From Dictyobacter arantiisoli (GTDB lineage: Bacteria > Chloroflexota > Ktedonobacteria > Ktedonobacterales > Ktedonobacteraceae): 64,000 nt of DNA. The DNA lies in NCBI RefSeq assembly GCF_008326305.1, contig NZ_BIXY01000029.1, positions 1 to 64,000 of the forward strand. Direction: 5' to 3'. Shown piece by piece: positions 18,019-26,923 of this stretch. The number at the start of each line of letters is the position of its first letter. Within the stretch, counting starts at the first letter, position 1. Made by a program: the position numbers and the translations under genes. The notes below the pieces were generated by a model, which was given only the letters and a program-made list of their open reading frames with translations, searched no databases and was not told where the DNA came from.

Positions 18019-18588
18019 TCAGGCGTTAAAGCCGCCCATACGATTATTCTCTGACATGAGATTGCTTCTTGATCGCATCTGGAAGGCATGGACGATGAAT
18101 AGGATGCCGAATACAATCGCGTAAACACCGAGCAACCAGAGCAGGGATAACAGGCCAGCGCCTGGCCGCGCGTAAAGCAAAATTCCAAAGATGATTGAAA
18201 GCAGGCCAGCGACACCGATCATCCAGTTACGGGTCGTGAAGGCCGCGCCAACTTCTATCACTCCTGTAATAATAGCCCAGGCTGCGACGATATAGAGGAG
18301 GATAAGCGCCGTCTCGCCGGGCCATACAAACGCAACGATACCAAGAATAATGCTCACAACCCCCTCCACCAATAACCATTTCCAGCGAGGCAGGACATCT
18401 CGTTCCTGAATGGCGGCTACGACAGCCATCACACCATCGATAAGTGCATAGGCACCGAACACAATAATCAATGCCAGCAGGGCAATCCCTGGAATAGCGA
18501 GCACGATGATCCCGAAGATAATCGCGAGCACGCCCCGTACCAACAAAGCTCCCCAGGAACGTTGCACGGTGTTAACAGATGGATTCAT
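18019..18588 (-). CDS. HdeD-like six-helix membrane protein
   Basis: The 189 residues form six hydrophobic helices in three repeats, each with a glycine-rich start and FGI or LGI turn (IIFGIIVLAIPG, IILGIVAFVWPG, IIFGILLYARPG). This is typical of the HdeD/DUF308 family, which includes an E. coli acid-resistance protein. The C-terminus is short and polar. AAAGGAGG about 10 nt upstream supports ATG 18588; a TTG lies just before it at 18591. The gene is monocistronic. The next gene is divergent and a repeat element lies between them. Confidence 0.85.
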   Translation of the reverse strand: MNPSVNTVQRSWGALLVRGVLAIIFGIIVLAIPGIALLALIIVFGAYALIDGVMAVVAAIQERDVLPRWKWLLVEGVVSIILGIVAFVWPGETALILLYIVAAWAIITGVIEVGAAFTTRNWMIGVAGLLSIIFGILLYARPGAGLLSLLWLLGVYAIVFGILFIVHAFQMRSRSNLMSENNRMGGFNA

Positions 18589-18762
18589 CAAAATGGGGCC
18601 TCCTTTTTAGCTATAAACCATCCTTTACTACTTTAACCACGCCCCGGCCCGCTTAATGTGACAGCTAAACTGAGCCCAACGCATCTCAACTCGAGCATAC
18701 ATGGACTATAATTATTTGTAATAAAACGATAAAACCGACACACAAGTTATTTTTTATCGATA

Positions 18763-18955
18763 GTGTTTGATTCCCACTCCCATTGAGATCTTGCTGCTCA
18801 CCTGCTGGCAGGCGCGTGCGCGCCTGCGCCTTTTTAGTATGTATTGTAGAAAAGTTCTGAGAATTTTTTCTACAATACATACTAAAAAGATATTTGAGCA
18901 CTGTAGGTGCGAAAACTCATGCACAGAGACCGTGGAGACCACGGGAGGCAAACAC
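18763..18955. repeat. Hairpin-repeat family copy A
   Basis: A 193-bp element begins with GTGTTTG and ends with the inverted CAAACAC. The left flank contains the palindromic run GGCAGGCGCGTGCGCGCCTG. The centre is a hairpin with 23-bp arms (18831-18853 with 18866-18888) starting TTTTTAGT and ending ACTAAAAA. The right flank carries GGTGCGAAAACTCATGCAC. Three related copies occur at 14290, 33600 and 36905, the last two inverted. It lies between the start of the HdeD-like gene and the diacylglycerol-kinase-like gene, so it is not simply a terminator. Nothing else is seen in this 530-bp gap. Confidence 0.8.
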
Positions 18956-19120
18956 ACTCTAGCAAAGGATAGGGATGTGTTGATAATAGCGCAGGTGATC
19001 TATGCGTGTCTTTTGCGCATATAAAAGCTCACCCGAATCTTTATCTAATGCGTACTAAAGGTAGTGTTTATTTTTTATGAGATGTGAAATGCTATCCAAT
19101 AGATATATAGGATGAGATAT

Positions 19121-20125
19121 ATGCAGCAAGAAATGCAAGACCAACCTATCGTTTCCTCCAGACAGGAGCAGAAGACAGCGATTGCGATTGCTAATCCTAC
19201 CGCGGGTAGCTATACCCAGCGGCAGTCACAAATCGAGGACACGATGCGCTATCTCCGGGAGCACGGCTGGGATATCGAGCTCAAGTTGACGCAGGCTCAG
19301 GGTGATGCTGGTAAATTCACCCACGAAGCTGTCCAGCAAGGCCTGGATGTGGTGGTGGCCATCGGTGGCGATGGCACAATCAATGAAGTGATCCAGGAAT
19401 TGGCTGGCAGCAATACCGCGCTGGCTGTCCTGCCTGGCGGTACTGTCAATGTCTGGGCGCGCGAAACTGGTATCTCTCTCGATATTATGGAGGCTCGTGA
19501 GGTACTCTTGCATGGACAAATGTGCCGTATCGATCTGGGAAAAGTCAACGAGCGTTACTTTCTTCTGATGGCTACTATCGGCTTCGATGCTGAGGTGACC
19601 CACGCCGTTGAGAAGAATCCTGTCAAGCGCCTGGGTGTGATCGCGTATGTGGTTTGGGGTACCTGTTTCGGTTTTGGCTATCGTGATTTCCATGCTGACT
19701 TAAAAAGTGAAGGAAAAAACAAACACTTCCATGCGTTACAGCTCGTGTTTGGCAATACTCAGTTATATGCAGGTAAGATCAAATTTACGGAGCATGCTAA
19801 ATTCGATGATGGCAAATTGGATGTCTGTGTTGTGCGTAGCACGACCATACTGGGTCGTCTGGGTATTCTGGTTGATTTTGTCTTACGACGTCCCGAGCGT
19901 AGGCAATGGGTTTATACAGAAATGGCTAATACCATTGAGGTTCGTACCAGCAAAGCCGTCGCGATCCAGGTTGATGGTGATCCCGCTGAGCATACCACAG
20001 CCAATGGATCTCCGACAGTGATTGCTGTCGTCCCGGATGCGCTCAAGGTGCTCGTACCGCAACACCTGCCAGAGGCATTATTCTGTGCACACAAAACCCA
20101 TTCCCTGACTGCTGACAAGGCATAG
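19121..20125 (+). CDS. Diacylglycerol kinase / YegS-like lipid kinase
   Basis: The 334-residue protein has the family's nucleotide-binding GGDGT motif (about residues 82-86, in AIGGDGTINEV). It then has LAVLPGGTVNVWAR, matching the conserved Pro-Gly-Gly-Thr substrate loop. The later half contains GNTQLYAG and a beta sandwich ending with QVDGDPAE, also typical. Such enzymes phosphorylate diacylglycerol or related lipids at the membrane. ATG 19121 is chosen since AGGATGAG lies just upstream; an ATG at 19112 has no ribosome site. Its 3' end overlaps the end of the convergent propeller gene by 83 bp. Confidence 0.85.
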   Translation: MQQEMQDQPIVSSRQEQKTAIAIANPTAGSYTQRQSQIEDTMRYLREHGWDIELKLTQAQGDAGKFTHEAVQQGLDVVVAIGGDGTINEVIQELAGSNTALAVLPGGTVNVWARETGISLDIMEAREVLLHGQMCRIDLGKVNERYFLLMATIGFDAEVTHAVEKNPVKRLGVIAYVVWGTCFGFGYRDFHADLKSEGKNKHFHALQLVFGNTQLYAGKIKFTEHAKFDDGKLDVCVVRSTTILGRLGILVDFVLRRPERRQWVYTEMANTIEVRTSKAVAIQVDGDPAEHTTANGSPTVIAVVPDALKVLVPQHLPEALFCAHKTHSLTADKA

Positions 20126-21458
20126 TTACTGAGAATGCTCTTCCCAGGCTTCTCCCTGCACCTGGAGTATGCTTTTGATGGAGTTCCATATCGGGTTGTG
20201 TAGATGGCAGAATTGGGAAGGTAAGATTGCCTATCTGTCCGGTATTCATCTCAGTAAACCAGACGCTCCCTTGCTTGCCACCAGTAATACTGAATGGAAG
20301 GGCGTCGGGGGTAGGAAGTGTGAATTCGCTCATTGAACCATCCATCGTAATGCGCCCGATCTGATTGGCGTGTTCTTCAGTAAATGCTATTGTGCCATCT
20401 CCTACGGCGCTGATGCGGCTAAGGACGCTGGTGGGGGTTGGCACCTGAAACTCGGTCAGAATACCGGCAGATGTGAGGCGTCCAATGCGATTGGTTGTGC
20501 GTTCGGTAAACCAGAGCGCACCGTCAGGACCAGTGGTAATACTGAACGGTTTAGTATCTCTGGTGGGCAATGGAAACTCGGTCAGGATACCTCTGGTCGT
20601 GAGACGACCAATACGGTTTCCATCGGTCTCGGTAAACCAGAGCGCACCATCAGGACCCGCTGTGATATCAGTGGGATCGCTAAGGGTAGCGGGGAGGAGA
20701 TATTCGTTGACTGTACCGCTGTTGTTGATGCGTCCGATTTTATTCAGGGTATCTTCAGCGAACCAGATGGCATCATCGGGCCCCTGCGTAATACCCAGCG
20801 CAATCACATTGGGAGCAGGCAATTTATACTCGGTAATAGTAGCAGCATTAGAATCTTTAGCTGTTTTGCTTGCTGAAGAGGTAGTTGCGAGATGTCCAAT
20901 GCGGTTGTTTTCGGCGAACCAGAGTGTGCCATCAGTCGCCAGGGTTATCCCTTCTATATCCGTATTTGCGGTTGGTATGGAATAGCTGATGACGTTGCCA
21001 TTGTTTGTGACGCGATCAATGGTACCGCTTTGCAGATCGGTCACCCAATAGCTTCCATCCAGGCCCTGTTTGATTGCAATGGGCAACGCGATACCCGATG
21101 GCAATTGGATCTCGTTAAAGGTTGCCACTAATTGTTTTGAGGATTGCACAAGCTGTGAAGCCGCCTGAACATGGATGATTGTTTGCTGATGATCATCATG
21201 ATTGGCCTCACCCATCACATGGTACGTTGTCTGGGATGTCATAAGTTGATCACTGCGGGCGCGCATTGTTTTCCCACTCAACACGCTATCGCCATGCCCA
21301 CTCTTCTCCCCGGGTTTATCCTTTCCCAGTGCTTGTGTTATTGATGCTGGCGCCAGCACAACAACGAGTAACAGGTACAATGTAAGCAGTTCCAGAAACA
21401 TGCGCGTTTTGAATTCACCTGGATAATATTTGCCTGAATGGTCGTATTGATAACTCAT
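20043..21458 (-). CDS. Secreted Vgb-like beta-propeller (streptogramin-lyase family)
   Basis: The 471-residue product has a signal peptide or N-terminal membrane helix (FLELLTLYLLLVVVLAPAS, about residues 22-40). At least six repeats of the form GPDGALWFTE-x-x-x-N-x-IGR-(I/L)-T follow, as in the virginiamycin B lyase propeller. Catalytic identity as a streptogramin lyase is not shown; most such proteins are of unknown activity. The last 45 residues lie beyond the repeats, are low in pattern, and are encoded over the end of the neighbouring kinase gene. That suggests the original stop may have been lost. ATG 21458 is preceded by GAGG 3 nt away and GGAGG further up. Confidence 0.75.
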   Translation of the reverse strand: MSYQYDHSGKYYPGEFKTRMFLELLTLYLLLVVVLAPASITQALGKDKPGEKSGHGDSVLSGKTMRARSDQLMTSQTTYHVMGEANHDDHQQTIIHVQAASQLVQSSKQLVATFNEIQLPSGIALPIAIKQGLDGSYWVTDLQSGTIDRVTNNGNVISYSIPTANTDIEGITLATDGTLWFAENNRIGHLATTSSASKTAKDSNAATITEYKLPAPNVIALGITQGPDDAIWFAEDTLNKIGRINNSGTVNEYLLPATLSDPTDITAGPDGALWFTETDGNRIGRLTTRGILTEFPLPTRDTKPFSITTGPDGALWFTERTTNRIGRLTSAGILTEFQVPTPTSVLSRISAVGDGTIAFTEEHANQIGRITMDGSMSEFTLPTPDALPFSITGGKQGSVWFTEMNTGQIGNLTFPILPSTQPDMELHQKHTPGAGRSLGRAFSVTMPCQQSGNGFCVHRIMPLAGVAVRAP

Positions 21459-21740
21459 AAACCTCACACTTACCTCCACTTCCCCTGTAATCAAGCTCGA
21501 CATACCTTCATATAGAAGTTTCTACCAGACCTCAACACTACAATTACCGGCCATCGTCTCTCGCAAGAGGCACATAATCTGTCTTAATGTACAGAACTAT
21601 TTTAGCAAAAAATGCTTCATAAGTGATTGTAATACGTAAAAGATATAGAAGATAGATGCACTCTTCCTTTTATGTGGTCTCTTACGCTTATTTTTACAGC
21701 TACAGTTACAGCACAGTACAGGTGACATTGATACATTGTC

Positions 21741-22433
21741 TTAAAAGTGTTCGCTCAACTCGGCAAATTTTTGTAAGACGAGATGTTTACCTGGACCATC
21801 CAGCCATAATGCGGTGAGTTCGGCGCGCCAGGTGTGGGCATGGGGTATGAAGACAGTGTTCAGACCGGCTTGCCGTGATGCATTGATATCTGAATGTGGT
21901 GAATTTCCAATCATCCAGGTAGTAGTGGCGTCGAGATGGAGCTGTTGCAACAGTTGTTGGTATGCTTCTGGATGCTTTTCAGGCAGGACAATAATATGCT
22001 CGAAGTAGTCCGCCAGACTGGAGCGTTCGACTTTCAGTTGCTGTTCTTCAGCGTGCCCTTTCGTAACCAGCACGAGTGTATGACGATGACTTAGATCTCT
22101 GAGTGTCTGTTCAACTCCGTCCAGGACCTCCATCGGATGGTTTGCCAGTTGCGTGCCGAAAGTACGGATCTGCTCAATATCCTCATCTTGTATTGGGCGC
22201 TCGCTTAATTGACGATAGGTTGCGATCAGACTTTCCGTAAATTTTTGGAAACCATAACCCAACTGATGTTGTATTTCGTTGATCACAGCTTCAACTTCTT
22301 GTGGGCTAAGTGTGGAGTGACGTAAAAATTGAATAAAATTGCTGGTAGCTTGCTCGAAGTAAATGTTATTTTCCCATAATGTGTCGTCGGCATCGATGAA
22401 TAAGGTGTATGAAATGTGTGTGTTCTGCGACAT
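21741..22433 (-). CDS. HAD-superfamily phosphatase
   Basis: The 230-residue protein has the HAD motif I DADDT (about residues 13-17, nucleophile Asp first). Motif II is the Thr in LVLVTKG, motif III a Lys near the PEKHPEAY segment, and motif IV MIGNSPHSDINAS. The helical cap lies between motifs I and II. This matches phosphoglycolate-phosphatase-like or 5'-nucleotidase-like HAD hydrolases; the substrate cannot be read from sequence. AGGA 8 nt upstream selects ATG 22433. No operon partner. Confidence 0.8.
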   Translation of the reverse strand: MSQNTHISYTLFIDADDTLWENNIYFEQATSNFIQFLRHSTLSPQEVEAVINEIQHQLGYGFQKFTESLIATYRQLSERPIQDEDIEQIRTFGTQLANHPMEVLDGVEQTLRDLSHRHTLVLVTKGHAEEQQLKVERSSLADYFEHIIVLPEKHPEAYQQLLQQLHLDATTTWMIGNSPHSDINASRQAGLNTVFIPHAHTWRAELTALWLDGPGKHLVLQKFAELSEHF

Positions 22434-22530
22434 AATTGCTTCCTGGACCTCCTGATTGTTTGCGTACTGCAACCATAGCAGAGATATATTGTTTGCGCAA
22501 GAGCTCTTGTATTTCAAGATATGAATTTTA

Positions 22531-22654
22531 AACTATTCAGGTACCCAGTACCTCTCAAGCCGCCTTACGGCGGCGAAGGAGGGGGTTTGGCGGGGACACC
22601 CCGCACCCCGCGAAGGGGCCTTGCAGGCCCCTTCGACCCCCTTGCTGAATAGTT
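22531..22654. repeat. Three-hairpin element with terminal inverted repeats (ends AACTATTCAG)
   Basis: The ends are the 10-bp inverted repeat AACTATTCAG / CTGAATAGTT. Inside, in order, are GCCGCC-ttac-GGCGGC, a purine run, GGGGACACCCC and GAAGGGGCC-ttgca-GGCCCCTTC. The same order occurs in elements at 32169, 44313, 61124 and 61268, which have other ends. A direct repeat overlaps the boundaries (GAATTTTAAACTATTCAG at 22523 and a two-mismatch copy at 22657). Confidence 0.7.
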
Positions 22655-22688
22655 ACGAATTTTAAATTGTTCAGCACGTGAGATAAGA

Positions 22689-22716
22689 GCGCCCTTCCGC
22701 CAGGAGGGAAGGGCGC
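22689..22716 (-). terminator. Terminator-like hairpin after the GH15 gene
   Basis: A perfect 10-bp GC-rich stem (GCGCCCTTCC at 22689-22698 with 22707-22716) with an 8-nt loop lies just after the stop of the glucodextranase-like gene. On the minus strand it is followed by TCTTATCTC, a weak T-run. Confidence 0.55.
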
Positions 22717-22722
22717 CTGGGA

Positions 22723-25700
22723 TTATGGGATAGTCACCGCTTGTAACACGACTGTATGCTTGGTGTAATCAAGTTCGTCGGATTGACTAACTCCGTTAGG
22801 TGTGAGGGTATCCATGATTTTGGGCACTGTAGTTGGATCAACCGTACAGTGGGGATCATTATTCGCCGTCTGGCAAATGCCAAAGCTGTATGCACCGGGT
22901 GTTGTAGTGAAGGCACGTGCCTGGTCCGGGCTGTAGCCATCCTGACCGGTCAGGGTGACAGTGAATCCCCAGCTGGATGTAGGGGTACCCAGGATGGCTT
23001 TGGGAACACTAAATGTTATGGTACGTGAGATTGCGTTGGCGCTGATTGTGATATTTCCCAGCGTTTTGCCTTGCCCATCGATATAGCGTTGTCCGAAGCC
23101 TTCTACCTCCAATAACTGGCTCCAGGCTGCGCTCTGCGCCAGGGTATAGTTGCGCTGTGGATATGCAGCGGCCGTTGATAGCACTGCGGCATTGGGATTA
23201 TGCACGTAGACGTCGATTAACTGTGCCCCTAGCGCACTACCAAAGGTTGGTGTCAGATCGCGTGTTTGCAATTTAAAGACAATCGTATCGCCAGTATCAT
23301 AGACACGGAAATCCTGAATATCATACGCGCCTGCATGGAAATCTGCGGCAGTTGGGTAGGCATAATTTCCGGGACCATAATCATCATTGCCTGGATCATG
23401 ACTCTCAAAGAGGAGCGTACCGGCTGTGTAATCATAGTAAATGGTACGTTGATCATGCGCCGTCGCACCCTGCGGGCTGAGCGCGACCGTATTCAAAACG
23501 GTGTTACCACCTGTGACAGGTATGGATGTTTTAAATGTACCATTGCTGGCGACTTTTATCATGGCTGTACTGGTCTGGCTCTGTTGATCAGTATTGGTGG
23601 CTGAGATAACAATCGTGTCGCCTGCTGTCCCTGTGCCAGTAACTGTGATCGGAGAAGCGCTGACGGCTGAATTTTGAGCTGGCGAGGTTATCGTTAACCG
23701 GGCCTGACTGGTTTTATGCGCGACATAGCGCTGATAGGTATCGTCTGGTTGTTCACCTATCTTCTGTGTGGCGATATCGTTGAACAGACGAACATAGGAA
23801 GCTGTCGACCAGGTAAGAGGATTGGCCGAACCGTCAGGTTTGCCAATTTGGAAGCCAATCGACGCCGTGGTAGGATCAGTTCCATAGGCAGAAGGAGCCA
23901 AATTTGCGCTATCCCAATCCTGTTCTGGGATCAGCCCCACGCCTCCGCTCAATTGTTGCATACTGGCTAATAGTGATAGTGCTGTGCCTGTCGCGCCATT
24001 TGCCAGTTGATATTCGCCACGTTCCGCGCTCAATGCAGGCCAGATATGACCTGCCCCCTTACCACCGGGCGCCCAGGGATGTCCATCATTAGCACCATCG
24101 CCATAACCATCCCCGTTATAGCGATCCCAACCTGCCCCGCTTGCCGTCTGTACCTTGATCGTCTTATCCACAACAGCCAGTGAATTGGCGATATCGGCAT
24201 CCTGAGGGGATAATTCACCTAGACGAACCAGTTCTAGGAAACCTGCATCGATGACGCTGCGCTGATCCAATGTAGGGCCACCATTGCCGAGATTATAAGG
24301 ATTGGCGATATTGGGATCACCTGTCTTGGAGAGACGGATGAAGTAGGGTTGCTTTGAGAGTGGACCATTGTCGGTCACGGTCCAGCTTTTGAGTGAGCGC
24401 TGCCAATCATCTGCTACTCCGCGCCATACAGTGGCACTTGGCAGATCGTGGTTCTTTTGGGCAATATCGGCCGCTGCGACCAATCCCGCGATCTCTGCTG
24501 CAATTGTAGAAGGAGAATAGCCACCTTGCTCCTCCCAGCGTTCCACCCCATAGGATGGGCCATGGCTGATTACAAAGTTAGCGGCCGCTTTGATATGGTT
24601 TTTATACAGAGTAGCATCCGTCATGCCCATCTGATAGGCCATGATGATTGGATAGCTGGCCTCGTCGAGTTGTGTATTGAACGAATCAGGGGCCGTTTTG
24701 CCATTGAGCAGGCTATTGCGTGGCATCGAGCCATCTGCCTGTTGCTGATGATAGAACAGAAAGTTAACCGCGTCACGTGCTGTACTCAGATCGCCATCGA
24801 GATAGAGCGCGGTCCACGTCTCATAGAGATCGCGTGCGAAAATCTCGCGATACGAGCCGAAGTACGTATTATTGGGATCACCGGCTGAGATAGCCTGTCC
24901 CCAGGGAGATGCCAGACTGGCGACAATTGCACCTGCAAATGTTTTATCCTCGGAAGCCTTGATGACATTGGCATTCAGATAATATTCCTGCAGTAGTTTG
25001 CCTGGATCGATATGGCTCTGCGTTACCTCCGCGGCCTGTGGATGGGGTATCTTTAACTGCGTATCATAGCGCAACCAGCCAGCCGTATATTGTGCCAGAA
25101 TAGTTGCGAAACTGCTATTTAGCGAACCACGGACTGACTGCACGGCTGCAGTTTGCGTTTCACCAAAGCCCAATGCCAGCGTTAAATCCCCCTTATGGGA
25201 AAGATCCGCCTGTGTTGTCTGCACCACATTGCCATCGATGGCATCGCTTGTAAGCGTCGTCAACATATGGGATGTGTCCAACTGTTGTAAGCCATCACTA
25301 CTGGTATCTACAAAACCACTACTCGCCTGTTTAAAGGGTAGGGATGCATCCAGCGCACTGTAGACAGGTTGAGCATAATCCCGATTTGCAGCGTTTGTCT
25401 TTGTATTTGTATCATAGGAGATCGGTATTGATCGCCCCTGCGAGGTATCGATGGCCGCATTGTCGGCCCCGCCATTGCCCGTGCCACCGCCGCCATTGCC
25501 ATTGATGGTTGCGTCGTAGCGTATATAGAGCTTATAGTCAGATACTGTGCCGGTCAGTGGCGTAAAACGAATATTTAGCACGACCGTGTTATGATGTGGA
25601 TCAGTCACATAATCAGTCACGATACGATACTTCCCGCTTTTCGCGGTCGAAGTCACCTCACATGCCAACTCTGGGCCATTTAGCTCTTTCACGGTATACG

Positions 25701-26067
25701 TCATATCGCGCGTTTGCAGATCCGTAAAGCTACGGCCATCCGTCACCACGAACTGTAACGTCTTCACATTCGTAGTATCGATAGTTGGATAATACACATC
25801 GCTGAGTACTCCATCAGCCACCGTATACCATACTTTTGATGACGTATTTTGAGCTGTTCCCAGACAATCCTTGCGTGCCAGATCAAAATAAGCAAGCGCT
25901 CCTGGACCGCCAGCCGCCGCTGCCGTCTTCATTGCACCCACCTGGCCGGTATCAATTATCCATCGACCGACAGGCAGCAGTACTATCATCAGCGCCAGCA
26001 ATACATACCAGTAGAGCTGTCTCCGGGTAAATTGTTGTGAAAAGGCATCATTACCATCTTGCAGCAT
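22723..26067 (-). CDS. Secreted GH15 glucodextranase/glucoamylase
   Basis: The 1114-residue protein starts with a signal or anchor helix (YWYVLLALMIVLLPVG, about 18-34). A glucodextranase N-terminal beta domain follows (about 60-340), then the (alpha/alpha)6 catalytic domain (about 345-770). The likely general acid is a Glu in RWEEQGGYSPS and the likely base the Glu in GHIWPALSAERGEY. Both motifs match GH15 enzymes that remove glucose from the ends of dextran or starch. An Ig-like domain (about 800-890) and a C-terminal domain (about 895-1085) resembling the glucodextranase C-terminal fold complete it. The layout matches Arthrobacter-type glucodextranase better than fungal glucoamylase. Substrate choice is inferred. 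AAGGA 10 nt upstream supports the start. Confidence 0.9.
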   Translation of the reverse strand: MLQDGNDAFSQQFTRRQLYWYVLLALMIVLLPVGRWIIDTGQVGAMKTAAAAGGPGALAYFDLARKDCLGTAQNTSSKVWYTVADGVLSDVYYPTIDTTNVKTLQFVVTDGRSFTDLQTRDMTYTVKELNGPELACEVTSTAKSGKYRIVTDYVTDPHHNTVVLNIRFTPLTGTVSDYKLYIRYDATINGNGGGGTGNGGADNAAIDTSQGRSIPISYDTNTKTNAANRDYAQPVYSALDASLPFKQASSGFVDTSSDGLQQLDTSHMLTTLTSDAIDGNVVQTTQADLSHKGDLTLALGFGETQTAAVQSVRGSLNSSFATILAQYTAGWLRYDTQLKIPHPQAAEVTQSHIDPGKLLQEYYLNANVIKASEDKTFAGAIVASLASPWGQAISAGDPNNTYFGSYREIFARDLYETWTALYLDGDLSTARDAVNFLFYHQQQADGSMPRNSLLNGKTAPDSFNTQLDEASYPIIMAYQMGMTDATLYKNHIKAAANFVISHGPSYGVERWEEQGGYSPSTIAAEIAGLVAAADIAQKNHDLPSATVWRGVADDWQRSLKSWTVTDNGPLSKQPYFIRLSKTGDPNIANPYNLGNGGPTLDQRSVIDAGFLELVRLGELSPQDADIANSLAVVDKTIKVQTASGAGWDRYNGDGYGDGANDGHPWAPGGKGAGHIWPALSAERGEYQLANGATGTALSLLASMQQLSGGVGLIPEQDWDSANLAPSAYGTDPTTASIGFQIGKPDGSANPLTWSTASYVRLFNDIATQKIGEQPDDTYQRYVAHKTSQARLTITSPAQNSAVSASPITVTGTGTAGDTIVISATNTDQQSQTSTAMIKVASNGTFKTSIPVTGGNTVLNTVALSPQGATAHDQRTIYYDYTAGTLLFESHDPGNDDYGPGNYAYPTAADFHAGAYDIQDFRVYDTGDTIVFKLQTRDLTPTFGSALGAQLIDVYVHNPNAAVLSTAAAYPQRNYTLAQSAAWSQLLEVEGFGQRYIDGQGKTLGNITISANAISRTITFSVPKAILGTPTSSWGFTVTLTGQDGYSPDQARAFTTTPGAYSFGICQTANNDPHCTVDPTTVPKIMDTLTPNGVSQSDELDYTKHTVVLQAVTIP

Positions 26068-26459
26068 ACATCATTGTCCTTTAGCATCTAAGCAAACGAT
26101 AGAAGAGACGTCAGGGATGATTCAAGCCATTTGCATACCATGTGCGAAGTATACACTAAAGCACAGAATATTCCTGCCTTTCCAACACTCATAACAGGCT
26201 TTTTTGTTATCATCGGCGCGTCCTCCCCACCACAAGTTGTAATGTATACCGATTTGTAAAGGCTTTAAACTTGCACTTACTATGTTTTGTTATGCACTAG
26301 ATGCAGCACGCTATTAGTTATAGCACCAATATTTAAAAATTTCTATAGGCAAAGCGCCTAATATGGCAGCGATACAGAAAAACATTATTGCAAAGAAAAT
26401 TTTATCTGCTTATGTTGTGAATACAGCGAAATATTACATAAAATGCAAAGATGGCGAAG

Positions 26460-26510
26460 TGATACCTTTATTCTGAAAAATGATACCTGGATGATGTGAA
26501 AATGATACCT
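26460..26510. repeat. Three TGATACCT direct repeats
   Basis: TGATACCT occurs at 26460-26467, 26481-26488 and 26503-26510, about two helical turns apart. The last two copies share AATGATACCT. Regularly spaced repeats like this can be protein-binding sites or the multiple end repeats of some insertion sequences, such as IS21 types. Confidence 0.5.
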
Positions 26511-26781
26511 GATGAGGCTTTTCTTTTGGTTGGGGATTGGGTATCCTTAGAACGGAACAGTTGATATACAAGATAGTGAATATAGCGGATAAGCAATGTC
26601 ATCACACCACTGGCTGATATGCGCCTGGACAGGTTCTCAGTACGCCCTGAGATAGAAATTGGACAGAGGTTGCTCCTTCTATTAAAAACTGGTGGTATAT
26701 GACAAAAGTCGCCTTTTTCTGACGTCACGGTTAATTGCACAACTCACGATTGTGTGATAGCTCGTCTCGTTCATTGGTGAA

Positions 26782-26820
26782 AGAGTAGAATGTGATCGCA
26801 GTCGCATCCTGCTCTTTTTT
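26782..26820 (+). terminator. Orphan intrinsic terminator
   Basis: A 14-bp imperfect stem (26782-26795 with 26802-26815; 11 Watson-Crick pairs, two G-U and one mismatch) has a 6-nt loop and is followed by five further T residues. No plus-strand gene precedes it, so it may end a small RNA or a decayed gene. Confidence 0.6.
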
Positions 26821-26923
26821 GTGCATTTTTGGCTTTATTATGGTTTTTGTTGCTAAGTATTGAGGATAAGGATCGCTAAGGTAGATTGGTTGACAGTGGG
26901 TGCATCGGGACTGAGATCTGTTT

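Larger units (their letters stand above)
26068..26923. other. 856-bp region without a convincing gene
   Basis: The half nearest the GH15 gene is A+T rich and presumably holds its promoter. No frame here looks coding; a 90-codon minus-strand frame at 26468-26740 has no ribosome site or recognisable pattern. The region does hold three spaced direct repeats (26460-26510) and a strong plus-strand terminator (26782-26820), which suggests a small RNA or the remains of an element. Confidence 0.5.

Noticed and set aside
20370-21131. Plus-strand frames of 168-170 codons
   Set aside because: They lie opposite the propeller repeats, whose periodicity keeps antisense frames open.
26468-26740. A 90-codon minus-strand gene
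   Set aside because: No ribosome site, no pattern, and it crosses the direct repeats.
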